Shown in pieces: positions 46,110-54,931 of a stretch of DNA of 64,000 bases; position 1 is the first letter of the stretch, and the number at the start of each line of letters is the position of its first letter. Below the pieces are notes generated by a model that did no database searches, was not told the origin of the DNA, and saw only the letters and a list, made by a program, of their open reading frames with translations. The stretch is taken from the NCBI RefSeq assembly GCF_001458395.1, contig NZ_CYSR01000021.1, positions 124,001 through 188,000 of the forward strand. Reading direction: 5' to 3'. The translations under genes and the position numbers were made by a program. The stretch comes from Leisingera aquaemixtae. Lineage in GTDB: Bacteria; Pseudomonadota; Alphaproteobacteria; Rhodobacterales; Rhodobacteraceae.

Positions 46110-46640
46110 ATGACGCCACCCCTCCTCACGACCTGCCGGCGTCTCGCGCCCGCGCTGCTGCTGGCCGCCCTGGCAGCCCTGCCCGCCTGCGTCCAGCCGC
46201 CGCCCGGCGGCGATGTCTCGCGCGCGGGGCGCTACGCCCCGCCCGGCGCGCCGCCCGATACCTGCTGGAGCAAACACACCTCACCCGCCGTGATCGAGAC
46301 CGTCACCAGCCAGGTGCTGGCCCGGCCCGCAGAAACCGACAGCAGCGGCCGGATCGTCCGCCCCGCGCTGTTCCGCACCGACACCCGCCAGCAGATCGTG
46401 CAGCCGCGGCAGGAACACTGGTTCGAAATCCCCTGCCCCGCCAGCATGACGCCTGAGCTTATCCGCACCCTGCAGCGCGCCCTGACCGCCCGCGGCCTCT
46501 ACCGCGGCCCCGTCCACGGGCAGATGGACGCCGCCACCCGCGCGGCGGTGCAGCGCTACCAGGCGCCGCTGGGGCTGGACAGCGGCACTCTGTCGCTGGA
46601 CACCGCCCGCAAGCTGGGGCTGGTCGCGGTGGCGGGCTGA
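46110..46640 (+). CDS. Lipoprotein with peptidoglycan-binding domain
   Basis: The 176-aa product has a lipoprotein signal ending LAALPAC (lipid Cys about residue 27) and a C-terminal PG_binding_1 domain (LIRTLQRALTARGLYRGPVHGQMDAATRAAVQRYQ). The middle contains CWSKH and an FRTDTRQQ stretch. It is expected to sit at the outer membrane and touch peptidoglycan. It follows the DnaE2 remnant by 74 bp and may share its SOS promoter, which would be unusual; a separate promoter is also possible. Confidence 0.8.
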   Translation: MTPPLLTTCRRLAPALLLAALAALPACVQPPPGGDVSRAGRYAPPGAPPDTCWSKHTSPAVIETVTSQVLARPAETDSSGRIVRPALFRTDTRQQIVQPRQEHWFEIPCPASMTPELIRTLQRALTARGLYRGPVHGQMDAATRAAVQRYQAPLGLDSGTLSLDTARKLGLVAVAG

Positions 46641-46728
46641 ACCGGGCGATTCAGTTCCCCGGTTCCCCGGGGGCCAAGCCTCTGCTAAGCTCCGCCGGAC
46701 TGGGCTCCAGACGCAAAGAGACTTGGCC

Positions 46729-47397
46729 ATGCTGACAACCCGCCTGCCGGATTCCGGCTTCCTTTCCGGCGCCTCGGGCCCGCTGCGCCGGATGCTGGAA
46801 AGCCAGGCCACGGAGGTGCGCCTGCGCCAGGGCGAGGTGCTGTTCGAACAGGGCGATGCGGGCGATGCGCTCTATGCGATTGCCGAAGGCGCGCTGGAGT
46901 TTTCGGTGCTGTCGGCCTCGGGCCGCAAGCTGTCGCTCGACATGATGCGCCCCGGCGCGGTGTTCGGCGAGATCACCCTGTTCGATCCGGGCGAGCGCAC
47001 CGCCACCGCCATCGCCGCCGAGCCCAGCCGGGTACTGCGCCTGCGCAGCGGCGACGTGGTGGAGCAGATCCGCCAGCACCCGGACCTGGCCGCCGACCTG
47101 TTGCGGCTGGCCGGGCAGCGGATGCGCTGGATGAACACTCAGCTGAACGAACAGGTGTTCCTGCCGATGCCGGTGCGGCTGGCGCGCAAGCTGCTGTACC
47201 TCGCGCCCGAAGGCCGCGACGGCCGCGTGGCGCTGTCCCAGGCGGAGCTGGCGGAGTTTGTCGGCGCCACCCGCGAGGCGGTGTCCAAGACCCTGGCCGC
47301 CTGGAAGCGCAGCGGGCTGGTCGGCATCAGCCGCGGCGGCGTGCAGATCCTCGACCGCACCGAACTCGCCGTGCTGGCGGAACCAGATTCCATCTGA
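46729..47397 (+). CDS. Crp/Fnr-family transcriptional regulator
   Basis: The 222-aa protein has a cyclic-nucleotide-type sensor domain (residues 20-120: RLRQGEVLFEQGDAGDALYAIAEG, GAVFGEITLF, with RTATA like the Arg/Thr pocket of CRP-like sensors) and a HTH_Crp domain (LSQAELAEFVGATREAVSKTLAAW). The FNR iron-sulfur cysteines are absent, so oxygen sensing by that route is unlikely. ATG at 46729 is preferred to a TTG two codons earlier. The target genes are not evident. Confidence 0.88.
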   Translation: MLTTRLPDSGFLSGASGPLRRMLESQATEVRLRQGEVLFEQGDAGDALYAIAEGALEFSVLSASGRKLSLDMMRPGAVFGEITLFDPGERTATAIAAEPSRVLRLRSGDVVEQIRQHPDLAADLLRLAGQRMRWMNTQLNEQVFLPMPVRLARKLLYLAPEGRDGRVALSQAELAEFVGATREAVSKTLAAWKRSGLVGISRGGVQILDRTELAVLAEPDSI

Positions 47398-47745
47398 TCG
47401 CGCCGCCGGATGCAGATTTCTGCAAGATAATCCGCGCTCTGTAATCCCGGTCACAGATCCCGCCGCCGCCGCGCGCCATAACGGCCTTACAGAAAGCCAT
47501 TAACCGTTCCATCCCGATGGCGGCCTGTCCAACAAGAGCCATGTGCCCGCCAGCACATGGCTCTTCCCTATTGCCACCTCCGCCCTGACAGCCGCCGGAA
47601 TTCGACGCGAATTCCGGCCCGGAAAACACGTGTTTTCCGGGCCGTTTCCCGCGCCGGGAAACGGTTCCCTCTCCCGCCCGCCATCCCTCTTGTTCAAGAA
47701 ATATTCACTTAGCCATTCCCCAATCCGGCCGCTACGGTGCCGCGC
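47398..47745. other. Non-coding gap with stem-loop cluster
   Basis: About 350 bp between the Crp/Fnr gene and the methyltransferase gene. The central 131 bp (47534-47664) are described as an ncRNA candidate; the flanks hold no gene I can support. Confidence 0.5.
47534..47664. ncRNA. Contiguous stem-loops, candidate structured RNA or DNA site
   Basis: Four inverted repeats lie nearly back to back, each perfect: 47534-47565/66 (13-bp arms, loop CCGCCA), 47595-47617 (9-bp arms, loop GACGC), 47616-47643 (14-bp arms, no loop) and 47642-47664 (10-bp arms, loop CGC). The last three share edge bases, so they form one chain. No T run or gene explains them. They could be a structured transcript, a terminator cluster or REP-like elements; the type given here is tentative. 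Confidence 0.35.
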
Positions 47746-48258
47746 ATGGCTTATGACTACGACAAACTCTACCGCGAAACCCCGGATGCCCTTGGGGCGC
47801 CGTCCGCCGCCTTCACGGCCTTTTTCGACCGGCTGGACGCGCGCGGGCTGGACGTTCTGGATGCCGGCTGCGGCCAGGGCCGGGATGCGCTGTTCATCGC
47901 CCACATGGGCCACCGGGTGACTGGCGTCGACATCTCGCCGCACGGCATCCGGCACCTTCTGGCGGCGGCTCAGCGGGAAAACCTCGCCATAACCGGCATC
48001 GCCGCAGACCTTACCGTCTGGGCACCGGACAAGGACTACGACATCCTGCTGTTCGACCGGACCTTGCATATGCTGGCAGCGCCTCAGCGGCGGGCGCTGC
48101 TGACCCGCTGCCTGCCGCACCTGCGCCCCGGCGGCTGGGTCCTGATCTCGGATGAACAACGCAATCTCAAAGAGTTCCGCCAGGTCTTCGCCAGCCAGTC
48201 CGGCGGCTGGCACACGGACCAGAACAGCCGCGGCCTCTTGTTTGTAAGGCGCGGCTGA
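47746..48258 (+). CDS. SAM-dependent methyltransferase, class I
   Basis: The 170-aa protein has motif I LDAGCGQGRDALFIA (about residues 38-52), motif II GHRVTGVDISPHGI and the LLFDRTLHML region, with a compact seven-strand fold. It transfers a methyl group from S-adenosylmethionine to an unknown acceptor; short TehB-like enzymes look similar. The ATG at 47746 (MAYDYDKLY) is preferred over a GTG three codons earlier. It ends 73 bp before the degP end, convergent. Confidence 0.82.
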   Translation: MAYDYDKLYRETPDALGAPSAAFTAFFDRLDARGLDVLDAGCGQGRDALFIAHMGHRVTGVDISPHGIRHLLAAAQRENLAITGIAADLTVWAPDKDYDILLFDRTLHMLAAPQRRALLTRCLPHLRPGGWVLISDEQRNLKEFRQVFASQSGGWHTDQNSRGLLFVRRG

Positions 48259-48331
48259 AGTCCCGGCGGCAAACAAAATGGCCGGGCTGATGCCCGGCCA
48301 TTCCTTGTTCAAGCGGTTCCGCCTCCGGCGG

Positions 48332-49819
48332 TTACTCCGGCAGGTTCAGCGCCACAAAGCGCGGCTCGCCGCCGCGGCGCACCAGGAGCAGCAGCGACTT
48401 GCGGCCTGCCTCCTTGGCTTCCTCGACCCGGGCTTCCAGGTCACTGATCGAGATGACCTTCTGCTGGCCCGCCTCGGTGATCACATCGCCGGCGCGCAGG
48501 CCTTTCTCCCAGGCTTCCGAGGTCTCGTCCACCGACAGGATTGCAAGGCCCTCGACCTCTTCCCCGACATTCAGCTCGCTGCGCATCTGCTCGGTCAGCG
48601 CGCCGACCGACAACCCCAGCAGCTCCTTCTCGGAGGAATCCGGCTGACCGTCGCCGGTCTGCGGGGCGGCGGGACCGCGTTCCGCATCCTCGCGGCGGCC
48701 CAGGGTCACCCGCAGGGTTTCGGTCTTGCCTTCGCGGTAGACCACGACACGCACGGTCTTGCCCACCTCGGCGTTGCCGACCTGTCGCACCAGGCCGCGG
48801 GTGTCGCGCACGTCCACGCCGTCAAAGCTGACGATCACATCACCGGCCAGCACGCCCGCGTCCTTGGCCGGGCCGTCCGGCACATCGGTGACCAGCGCGC
48901 CGCGCGCCTTGTCCAGCCCGATCGCCTCAGCCAGGTCAGCATCCACATCCTGGATCTTCACACCCAGCCAGCCGCGGCGGGTCTCGCCGAATTCCTTCAG
49001 CTGATCGACCACCTTGACCACCACATTGGACGCCATCGAAAAGCCGATGCCGATGGAGCCGCCGTTGGGCGACAGGATCGCGGTGTTCACGCCGACCACG
49101 TCGCCATCCATGTTGAACAGCGGCCCGCCGGAGTTGCCCCGGTTGATCGCCGCATCGGTCTGGATGTAGTCGTCATAAGACCCCGACAGCTCGCGGTTGC
49201 GGGCCGACACGATGCCCGCCGACAACGAGAACCCCTGCCCCAGCGGGTTGCCCATCGCCACCACCCAGTCGCCGACGCGGGCGGTGTCGCTGTCGCCGAA
49301 CTTGACGAATTTCAGCGGTGCCGGGGCCTTGACCTTCAACAGTGCGATATCGGTGTTGGGATCGGTGCCGATCACCTCGGCCGGCAGCAAGTCCCTGGGC
49401 TGGCCTTCGCCCGGGTAGAACTCGATCTCGATCTCGTCGGCACCCTCGATCACGTGGTTGTTGGTGACGATATAGCCGTCCTCGGAGATCACAAAGCCGG
49501 AGCCCAGCGCCGAAGAGCGGCGCGGCCGGCTGCCATTGCCGTTGCGGTCCTGGAACTCGCGGAAGAAATCCTCAAACGGCGAGCCTTCCGGCACGATGCC
49601 CTGCGGCCCGGTGCGCCCCTCGACAACGGTGGTGGTGGTGATGTTGACCACCGCCGGGCTCACCCGCTCGGCCAGCGGCGCCAGGCTTTCGGGCCGGGCC
49701 ATCGCGGATACCGCCTGCATCAGCAGGACCGCCATGCTCAGCACCGCAAGCCAGATCAGGCGCATCGTCATGCCCCTGCTGCCTGCCTGGCCGGAAATTG
49801 CAATTGCCTGTGGCTGCAC
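48332..49819 (-). CDS. degP: Do-family periplasmic serine endoprotease
   Basis: The 495-aa protein starts at a GTG with AAGGAG upstream and has a signal sequence (MRLIWLAVLSMAVLLMQAVSA). The trypsin-like domain has His in TNNHVIEG, Asp in DPNTDIALL and Ser in NRGNSGGPLF, followed by two PDZ domains (GWLGVKIQDV and IRAILSV-type regions near 280-480). It degrades damaged periplasmic proteins. Genes hflK-hflC-DUF2065 upstream on the same strand form the usual envelope-proteolysis cluster. Confidence 0.93.
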   Translation of the reverse strand: MQPQAIAISGQAGSRGMTMRLIWLAVLSMAVLLMQAVSAMARPESLAPLAERVSPAVVNITTTTVVEGRTGPQGIVPEGSPFEDFFREFQDRNGNGSRPRRSSALGSGFVISEDGYIVTNNHVIEGADEIEIEFYPGEGQPRDLLPAEVIGTDPNTDIALLKVKAPAPLKFVKFGDSDTARVGDWVVAMGNPLGQGFSLSAGIVSARNRELSGSYDDYIQTDAAINRGNSGGPLFNMDGDVVGVNTAILSPNGGSIGIGFSMASNVVVKVVDQLKEFGETRRGWLGVKIQDVDADLAEAIGLDKARGALVTDVPDGPAKDAGVLAGDVIVSFDGVDVRDTRGLVRQVGNAEVGKTVRVVVYREGKTETLRVTLGRREDAERGPAAPQTGDGQPDSSEKELLGLSVGALTEQMRSELNVGEEVEGLAILSVDETSEAWEKGLRAGDVITEAGQQKVISISDLEARVEEAKEAGRKSLLLLVRRGGEPRFVALNLPE

Positions 49820-50062
49820 GGAACTACTCCTTGTCCTGTCTAATTCTTCTTTTCCCCCGGCCCGGCGCAAACGCCAGACACGCCCGGGGGAGTCTTATGC
49901 ACCCAATGTAAGAACTTCCGCCCGGCCCGCAACAAATGTTGCAAGGAATAAAGCGGCTGTGAGCCGGAAATCCGGCCGCAGCCGCAGGCGCAGGCCCTGT
50001 TGCTGCCATCCTAACAGGGCAGACCTGAATTTTCGCTGAAATTCTGCGCCCGCCGCGCCGCC

Positions 50063-50257
50063 TCAAAGCCCAAGCTGGAAGCCCAGCCAGACCAGGATCA
50101 GCCCCAGCGCCAGCGCCGCCAGCCCGGCATTGCGGCGCTGCTCCTCGGTCAGCGTGCGCAGCATTTCCAGCAGGCGCTCGACAAGCGAAGGGGCCAGTGC
50201 GTACACCAGCCCCTCTGCAATCAGCACCAGCCCGAGGGCCAGCAGGACGAACCCCAT
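50063..50257 (-). CDS. DUF2065 small membrane protein
   Basis: The 64-aa protein has two hydrophobic segments and the DUF2065 pattern (GFVLLALGLVLIAEGLVYALAPS ... GLILVWLG). Its ATG shares one base with the hflC stop codon; a GTG at 50260 is also possible. This gene is regularly found between hflC and degP in alphaproteobacteria and may assist the HflKC complex, but no direct function is established. Confidence 0.9.
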   Translation of the reverse strand: MGFVLLALGLVLIAEGLVYALAPSLVERLLEMLRTLTEEQRRNAGLAALALGLILVWLGFQLGL

Positions 50258-51138
50258 CACTGCACCAAGGGCTTGCCGTCAGACGATTTCAGGTAGTTGA
50301 AGAAATCGGAATCCGGCGACAGCACCATGGAGGAGTTGCTCCCCTGCAGCGCGCCCACATAGGCGTTGAGGCTGCGGTAGAACTCAAAGAACTCCGGATC
50401 GGCGCCATAGGCAGTGGCAAAGATGCCGTTGCGCTCGGCGTCCGCCTCACCGCGGATCACCTCGGCCTCGCGCTCGGCTTCGGACACCAGCTCGACCTCG
50501 GTCCGGTCGGCCTGGGCGCGCACCCGCTGCGCCGCCTCTTCACCGCGGGCGATCTCGTCCGCCGCTTCCCGCTCGCGCTCGGCGCGCATCCGGGCAAAGG
50601 TGGCTTCCAGGTTGGCCTGCGGCAGGTCGGTGCGCTTCAGCCGCACGTCGATCACTTCCAGACCCAGCTGGCGGGCCTGGGTGATCGCGCCGTTGCGGAT
50701 CCGCAGCATCAGCGCCGCCCGGTCCGACGACAGGATGTCGTTGGAGCTGACCGAACCCAGCACCTCACGGGTCTGGGCGCGCATGATCTTGTCCAAGCGC
50801 TGCTCGCCGGCACCGATGCCGCCGCCGCCAACCGCCTGGCGGAAGGTTTCCACATTAGCGATCCGGTAGCGCGCGAAGGCGTCCACGATCAGGCGGCGGT
50901 CGTCCAGCGGAGTGACCTCCAGCGGGCCGACTTCGAGGCTCAGGATTCGGTCATCGTAACGCACGACATTGTCGATAACCGGCAGTTTGAAGGCCAGACC
51001 CGGGGTTTCCTTGATGTCGACAACCCGGCCAAAGCGCAGCACCAGCGCCTTTTGCCGTTCGTCCACGATGAAGACCGCCGACAGCACAGCAATCGCCGCA
51101 ACCACCAGAACCGGCAGAAGAAGAGTAGATTTCCGCAT
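50257..51138 (-). CDS. hflC: HflC, FtsH-regulating membrane protease cofactor
   Basis: The 293-aa SPFH/band 7 protein has one N-terminal membrane anchor (STLLLPVLVVAAIAVLSAVFIV), then the SPFH domain (VLRFGRVVDIKETPGLAFKLPVID) and a coiled C-terminus rich in AERE. With HflK it surrounds FtsH and restrains its proteolysis of membrane proteins. Starts one base into the hflK stop codon, so the pair is coupled. Confidence 0.95.
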   Translation of the reverse strand: MRKSTLLLPVLVVAAIAVLSAVFIVDERQKALVLRFGRVVDIKETPGLAFKLPVIDNVVRYDDRILSLEVGPLEVTPLDDRRLIVDAFARYRIANVETFRQAVGGGGIGAGEQRLDKIMRAQTREVLGSVSSNDILSSDRAALMLRIRNGAITQARQLGLEVIDVRLKRTDLPQANLEATFARMRAEREREAADEIARGEEAAQRVRAQADRTEVELVSEAEREAEVIRGEADAERNGIFATAYGADPEFFEFYRSLNAYVGALQGSNSSMVLSPDSDFFNYLKSSDGKPLVQ

Positions 51139-52286
51139 CAGTTTTCCTCCGTCCGGCGCAGTTCATTGAGCGGCAGATACGGCACGACAGCCTGCCCGCC
51201 TTCGCCGGTGGTGTCATCCAGGATGATCTTGTCGACACCGCTCAGCACTTGCTCCATGGTCTCCAGGTACAGGCGCTTGCGGGTCACTTCCGGCGCTTTC
51301 TGGTATTCCTCCAGAACCGCGCTGAAGCGGCTCGCCTCACCCTGGGCTTCGTTCACCACCTGGGCGCGGTAGGCCTCGGCCTCTTCCAGCGTCTGCGCGG
51401 CCTGGCCGCGGGCACCTGCCAGCTTGCGGTTGGCATAAGCATCAGCCTGCTTTTCCAGCCGGTCGCGTTCTTGGCCTGCCGACTGCACTTCGCGGAAGGC
51501 GTCCTTCACCGGTTCTGGCGGATCGGCACCGTCAAAGTTCACCCGCACGATATTCACGCCGCTGTTGTAGCTGTCCAGCGTGGTCTGGATCAGCTCTTCC
51601 AGACGGGCGGTGATCGCGCCGCGGTCGCGGTTCAGGATCGGTGCCAGTTCGGACTGGGCGATGATCTCGCGCATGGCCGATTCCGACACCGCGTTGATGG
51701 TGGTGCGCGGGTTGGCCAGGTTGAACAGGTATTTCGCCGGATCGGAGATGTTCCAGACCACCTGGAAATCCACGTCGATGATGTTTTCATCGCCGGTCAG
51801 CATCAGACCCGCCTCGCCGCCGCGCGAGCCGGCGCCGATGTTCTCGGTCTGCTCGACCCGCACCGGGATCACCTCATAGGTGACCACCGGCCAGGGGGCA
51901 AAGTTCAGACCCGGCTGGCCGGTGTCCGAATACTTGCCCAGGAACAGTTCCACCGACTGCTCTTCCGGCTTGACGGTATAGATGCTGGCAAAGCCCCACA
52001 GGACCACAGCGGCAACAGCCGCCAGGCCCAGCGTGCCCTTGGTGAACAGCGGCGCGCCGCCGCCGGGTCCGCCGCGCCCGCCACGGCCGCCGCCGCCGCC
52101 GCGTCCGCCCATCAGCACGCGCAGCTGCTCCTGGCCTTTCTTCACCAGCTCGTCGATTTCGGGAATCTGGGGATCTTCCGGCTTGCGGCCGCCGCCGCCA
52201 TTCTTACCGCCGTTGTTGCCCCGGTTGCCTCCTCCGCCGCCGGAGGAGCCGCCGCCCCCCCATGGGCCACCGCTATTGCCCGCCAT
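51138..52286 (-). CDS. hflK: HflK, FtsH-regulating membrane protease cofactor
   Basis: The 382-aa protein has a Gly-rich N-terminal tail (residues 1-45 and GGRGGGGGRGGRGG near 61-74), a membrane anchor (TLGLAAVAAVVLWGFASIYTV) and the SPFH domain with VTYEVIPVRVEQ. It pairs with HflC. The start at MAGNSGGPWGGG is the usual one; the extension upstream is not conserved in character. The gor gene lies upstream with an 80-bp gap. Confidence 0.94.
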   Translation of the reverse strand: MAGNSGGPWGGGGSSGGGGGNRGNNGGKNGGGGRKPEDPQIPEIDELVKKGQEQLRVLMGGRGGGGGRGGRGGPGGGAPLFTKGTLGLAAVAAVVLWGFASIYTVKPEEQSVELFLGKYSDTGQPGLNFAPWPVVTYEVIPVRVEQTENIGAGSRGGEAGLMLTGDENIIDVDFQVVWNISDPAKYLFNLANPRTTINAVSESAMREIIAQSELAPILNRDRGAITARLEELIQTTLDSYNSGVNIVRVNFDGADPPEPVKDAFREVQSAGQERDRLEKQADAYANRKLAGARGQAAQTLEEAEAYRAQVVNEAQGEASRFSAVLEEYQKAPEVTRKRLYLETMEQVLSGVDKIILDDTTGEGGQAVVPYLPLNELRRTEEN

Positions 52287-52366
52287 TTGTCTCCTATCCG
52301 TTTGCTGCCGCCCGTGATCTTTCACGACAGGCGGCATGTGGTGTCAGTTATTGCCGGCGCCGCGTC

Positions 52367-53722
52367 TTATCTTGAGCGCACCGGAGTCTTCAGCGTTACC
52401 AACTCTTCCGACATTGTCGGATGCACCGCAACCGTGCGGTCGAAATCTTCCTTGGTTGCACCCATCTTTACGGCGATTCCGGCCAGCTGGATCATCTCTC
52501 CCGCACCGGGTGCGACGATATGGCAGCCCAGCACCTTGCGGGTTTCCTTGCTGACGATCAGCTTCATCAGCACCCGCTGCGCCCGGCCGGCAAAGGCCTG
52601 CTGCATCGGTTTGAAGGACGTCGCGTAGACCTCAATCGGCTCCCGCTCGCCTGCCTCCTCCTCGCTCAGCCCGATGGTGCCCATCTCCGGCTGGGTGAAA
52701 ATCGCGGTCGGGATCAGCTCGTGATCGGGGCTGGTCGGGTTGCCCTTGAACACCGTCTCGACAAAAGCCATCGCCTCGCGGATCGCCACCGGCGTCAGCG
52801 CCACCCGGTCGGTCACATCGCCGATCGCATAGACCGAGGGAACCGAAGTCTGGCTGTATTCATCCACGACGATCTCGCCCTTGCGGCCGCGCTCCACGCC
52901 GATCTCCTCCAGGCCCAGATTATCCGCATTCGGGTTGCGGCCGGTGGCATACATCACCTTGTCGAACAGCCGTTCCTGCCCGTTGGTCGACTTGACCCGG
53001 ATCTTGTCCCCGTCCCGGCGCATCTCCAGCACGTTGGTGCCCAGATGCACATCAATGCCCGCCTGGCACATTTCCTCGGAGATCAGCCCGCGCGCCTCGT
53101 CGTCAAAGCCGCGCAGGATCTGCGCGCCGCGGTAGTACTGGGTGGTCTCGACGCCCAGCCCGTTCATGATGCCCGCGAACTCGCAGGCGATATAGCCGCC
53201 GCCGACGATCAGCAGGCTTTCGGGCAGCTTGTCCAGGGTGAACATCTCGTTCGAGGTGATAGCCAGTTCCGAGCCCGGGAAGTCCGGCACCGACGGCCAG
53301 CCGCCGGTGGCGATCAGGATATGCTTGGCGGTCTTGCGGGTGCCGTCGGCCAGTTCCACCGTGTGGGCATCGGCCAGCTTGGCGCGCTGGTCGAAACTGT
53401 CGACGCCGTTGTTCTTCAGGATATTGCGGTAGACGCCTTCCAGCCGGTCCAGCTCCGCGTGCAGCTTGCCCCTGAAGGTCTCCCAGTTGAAGGCGCCGGG
53501 CTGAATGTCCCAGCCATAGGCCCGGGCGTCCTCCACCATGCCGGCGTATTCGGAGGCAAACACCATCAGCTTTTTCGGCACGCAGCCGCGGATCACGCAA
53601 GTGCCGCCATAGCGGTCTTCCTCTGCCAGCGCCACCTTGGCGCCTTCCTGCGCCGCGACGCGGGCAGCCCGCACCCCGCCGGAACCGCCGCCGATGACAA
53701 ACAGATCGTAATCAAAGCTCAT
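52367..53722 (-). CDS. gor: Glutathione-disulfide reductase
   Basis: The 451-aa flavoprotein has GGGSGGVRAARVAA (FAD), the redox Cys pair in GGTCVIRGCVPKKLM, a NAD(P) Rossmann GGGYIACEFAG, and the dimer-domain His in AVHPTMSEELV. It reduces oxidised glutathione with NADPH, supporting the several GST-type enzymes in this window. The start at MSFDYDLFVIGGG is the standard N-terminus. Confidence 0.94.
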   Translation of the reverse strand: MSFDYDLFVIGGGSGGVRAARVAAQEGAKVALAEEDRYGGTCVIRGCVPKKLMVFASEYAGMVEDARAYGWDIQPGAFNWETFRGKLHAELDRLEGVYRNILKNNGVDSFDQRAKLADAHTVELADGTRKTAKHILIATGGWPSVPDFPGSELAITSNEMFTLDKLPESLLIVGGGYIACEFAGIMNGLGVETTQYYRGAQILRGFDDEARGLISEEMCQAGIDVHLGTNVLEMRRDGDKIRVKSTNGQERLFDKVMYATGRNPNADNLGLEEIGVERGRKGEIVVDEYSQTSVPSVYAIGDVTDRVALTPVAIREAMAFVETVFKGNPTSPDHELIPTAIFTQPEMGTIGLSEEEAGEREPIEVYATSFKPMQQAFAGRAQRVLMKLIVSKETRKVLGCHIVAPGAGEMIQLAGIAVKMGATKEDFDRTVAVHPTMSEELVTLKTPVRSR

Positions 53723-53924
53723 GAATATCCGCCCTTTGCATGTCCTGTGCTGGTATCCCACAACGGAGCACCAAACGCCATATGCCCAAGTGGGCGTTAT
53801 TGCGCCGCTTTCAACCTTTTGGCGCGGATTCACGCGGGGTTGTGAAGCGGGATGGCCAGTTCAGCACCCGAGCCGGCAGCCAGCCCGCGCCCGCCCGGCA
53901 GCGCCGCGCCGCCGGGACAAATGC

Positions 53925-53957
53925 AAAACGCCCGCCCCGGCAGCTGCGGGACGGGCG
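53925..53957 (-). terminator. Terminator after rpiA
   Basis: On the minus strand CGCCCGTCCCG and CGGGGCGGGCG form an imperfect 11-bp stem, followed by TTTT, about 50 bp past the rpiA stop codon. Confidence 0.7.
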
Positions 53958-54003
53958 CGGCCCGGCCTGACGGCCGGGTGCCAAGCTCACACTGAGCCGC
54001 AGC

Positions 54004-54792
54004 TTAATCGTGCAGGTCGGTGAACAGGTTGTCTGTGTCGACAAACTCCAGCTTGTCCTTCTCGACAGTGCCCTCGTTGATGTCGCGCACCTCGACCCGG
54101 CCGTCGCCATAGCCGATCACCACGGTGTCGCAGATGTCGATGAACAGCCCGTTCTCGATCACGCCGGGGATCTGGTTCAGCACCAGCGCCAGCTGGCGGG
54201 CGTTGCCGATGCGGTGCAGATGCAGGTCCAGGATATAATTGCCCTCGTCGGTCACAAACGGCACATCGCCGTTCATCCGCAGTGTGGTGCTGCGGCCCAT
54301 CACGTCCATCGACACCAGGGTTTCCTCGATCAGCGCCTGGCTGCTCTGCCAGCCAAAGCGCAGCACCTCCACCGGCAGCGGGAAGGCGCCCAGGGTCTCG
54401 ACCGATTTGCTGGCATCGGCAATCACCACCATCTGATCCGACGCTGTGGCGACGATCTTCTCCTGCAGATGCGCGCCGCCGCCGCCCTTGATCAGGTTCA
54501 GGTCGGCATCGAACTCATCGGCGCCGTCGATGGTCATGTCCAGCCATTTGGCCTCGTCCAGCGACACCACGTTGATGCCCACATCGCGGGCCAGCGCGGC
54601 GGTGCGCGACGAGGTCGGCACGGCGGTGATCTTCAGCCCGTCCTTCTGCACCATCTCGCCCAGGCAGCGCACCAGCCAGGCCGCGGTGGAGCCGGTGCCG
54701 AGGCCGACCCGCATTCCGTCCTCCACCATTTCGGCCGCCCGCTTGGCAGCTACGAATTTCGCCTTGTCGATGGGCGACAGTTCTCCGGTCAT
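54004..54792 (-). CDS. rpiA: Ribose-5-phosphate isomerase A
   Basis: The 262-aa enzyme has VGLGTGSTAAW (residues about 30-40), TIDGADEFDADLNLIKGGGGAHLQEKIVA (the catalytic Asp/Glu/Lys segment) and the closing EKDKLEFVD style tail. It interconverts ribulose 5-phosphate and ribose 5-phosphate in the pentose phosphate pathway. The standard length is about 230; the extra C-terminus here is acidic and lacks known motifs. It lies upstream of gor on the same strand. Confidence 0.95.
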   Translation of the reverse strand: MTGELSPIDKAKFVAAKRAAEMVEDGMRVGLGTGSTAAWLVRCLGEMVQKDGLKITAVPTSSRTAALARDVGINVVSLDEAKWLDMTIDGADEFDADLNLIKGGGGAHLQEKIVATASDQMVVIADASKSVETLGAFPLPVEVLRFGWQSSQALIEETLVSMDVMGRSTTLRMNGDVPFVTDEGNYILDLHLHRIGNARQLALVLNQIPGVIENGLFIDICDTVVIGYGDGRVEVRDINEGTVEKDKLEFVDTDNLFTDLHD

Positions 54793-54931
54793 GTGTTCGG
54801 CTCCGTGAAACGCGTTTGCCGCGGTTATAGGCAGTTTGCCGCCCGGGTGCGAGAGGGCTTTTGCACCGCCCCAAAAGTGGAAACCGCGCCATTCCGGCCT
54901 ATAGGTTAACTATTTAAGGGGGACCGAAGTC

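Noticed and set aside
46729-47397. Assignment as FNR (oxygen sensor)
   Set aside because: The N-terminal cysteines for the iron-sulfur cluster are absent.
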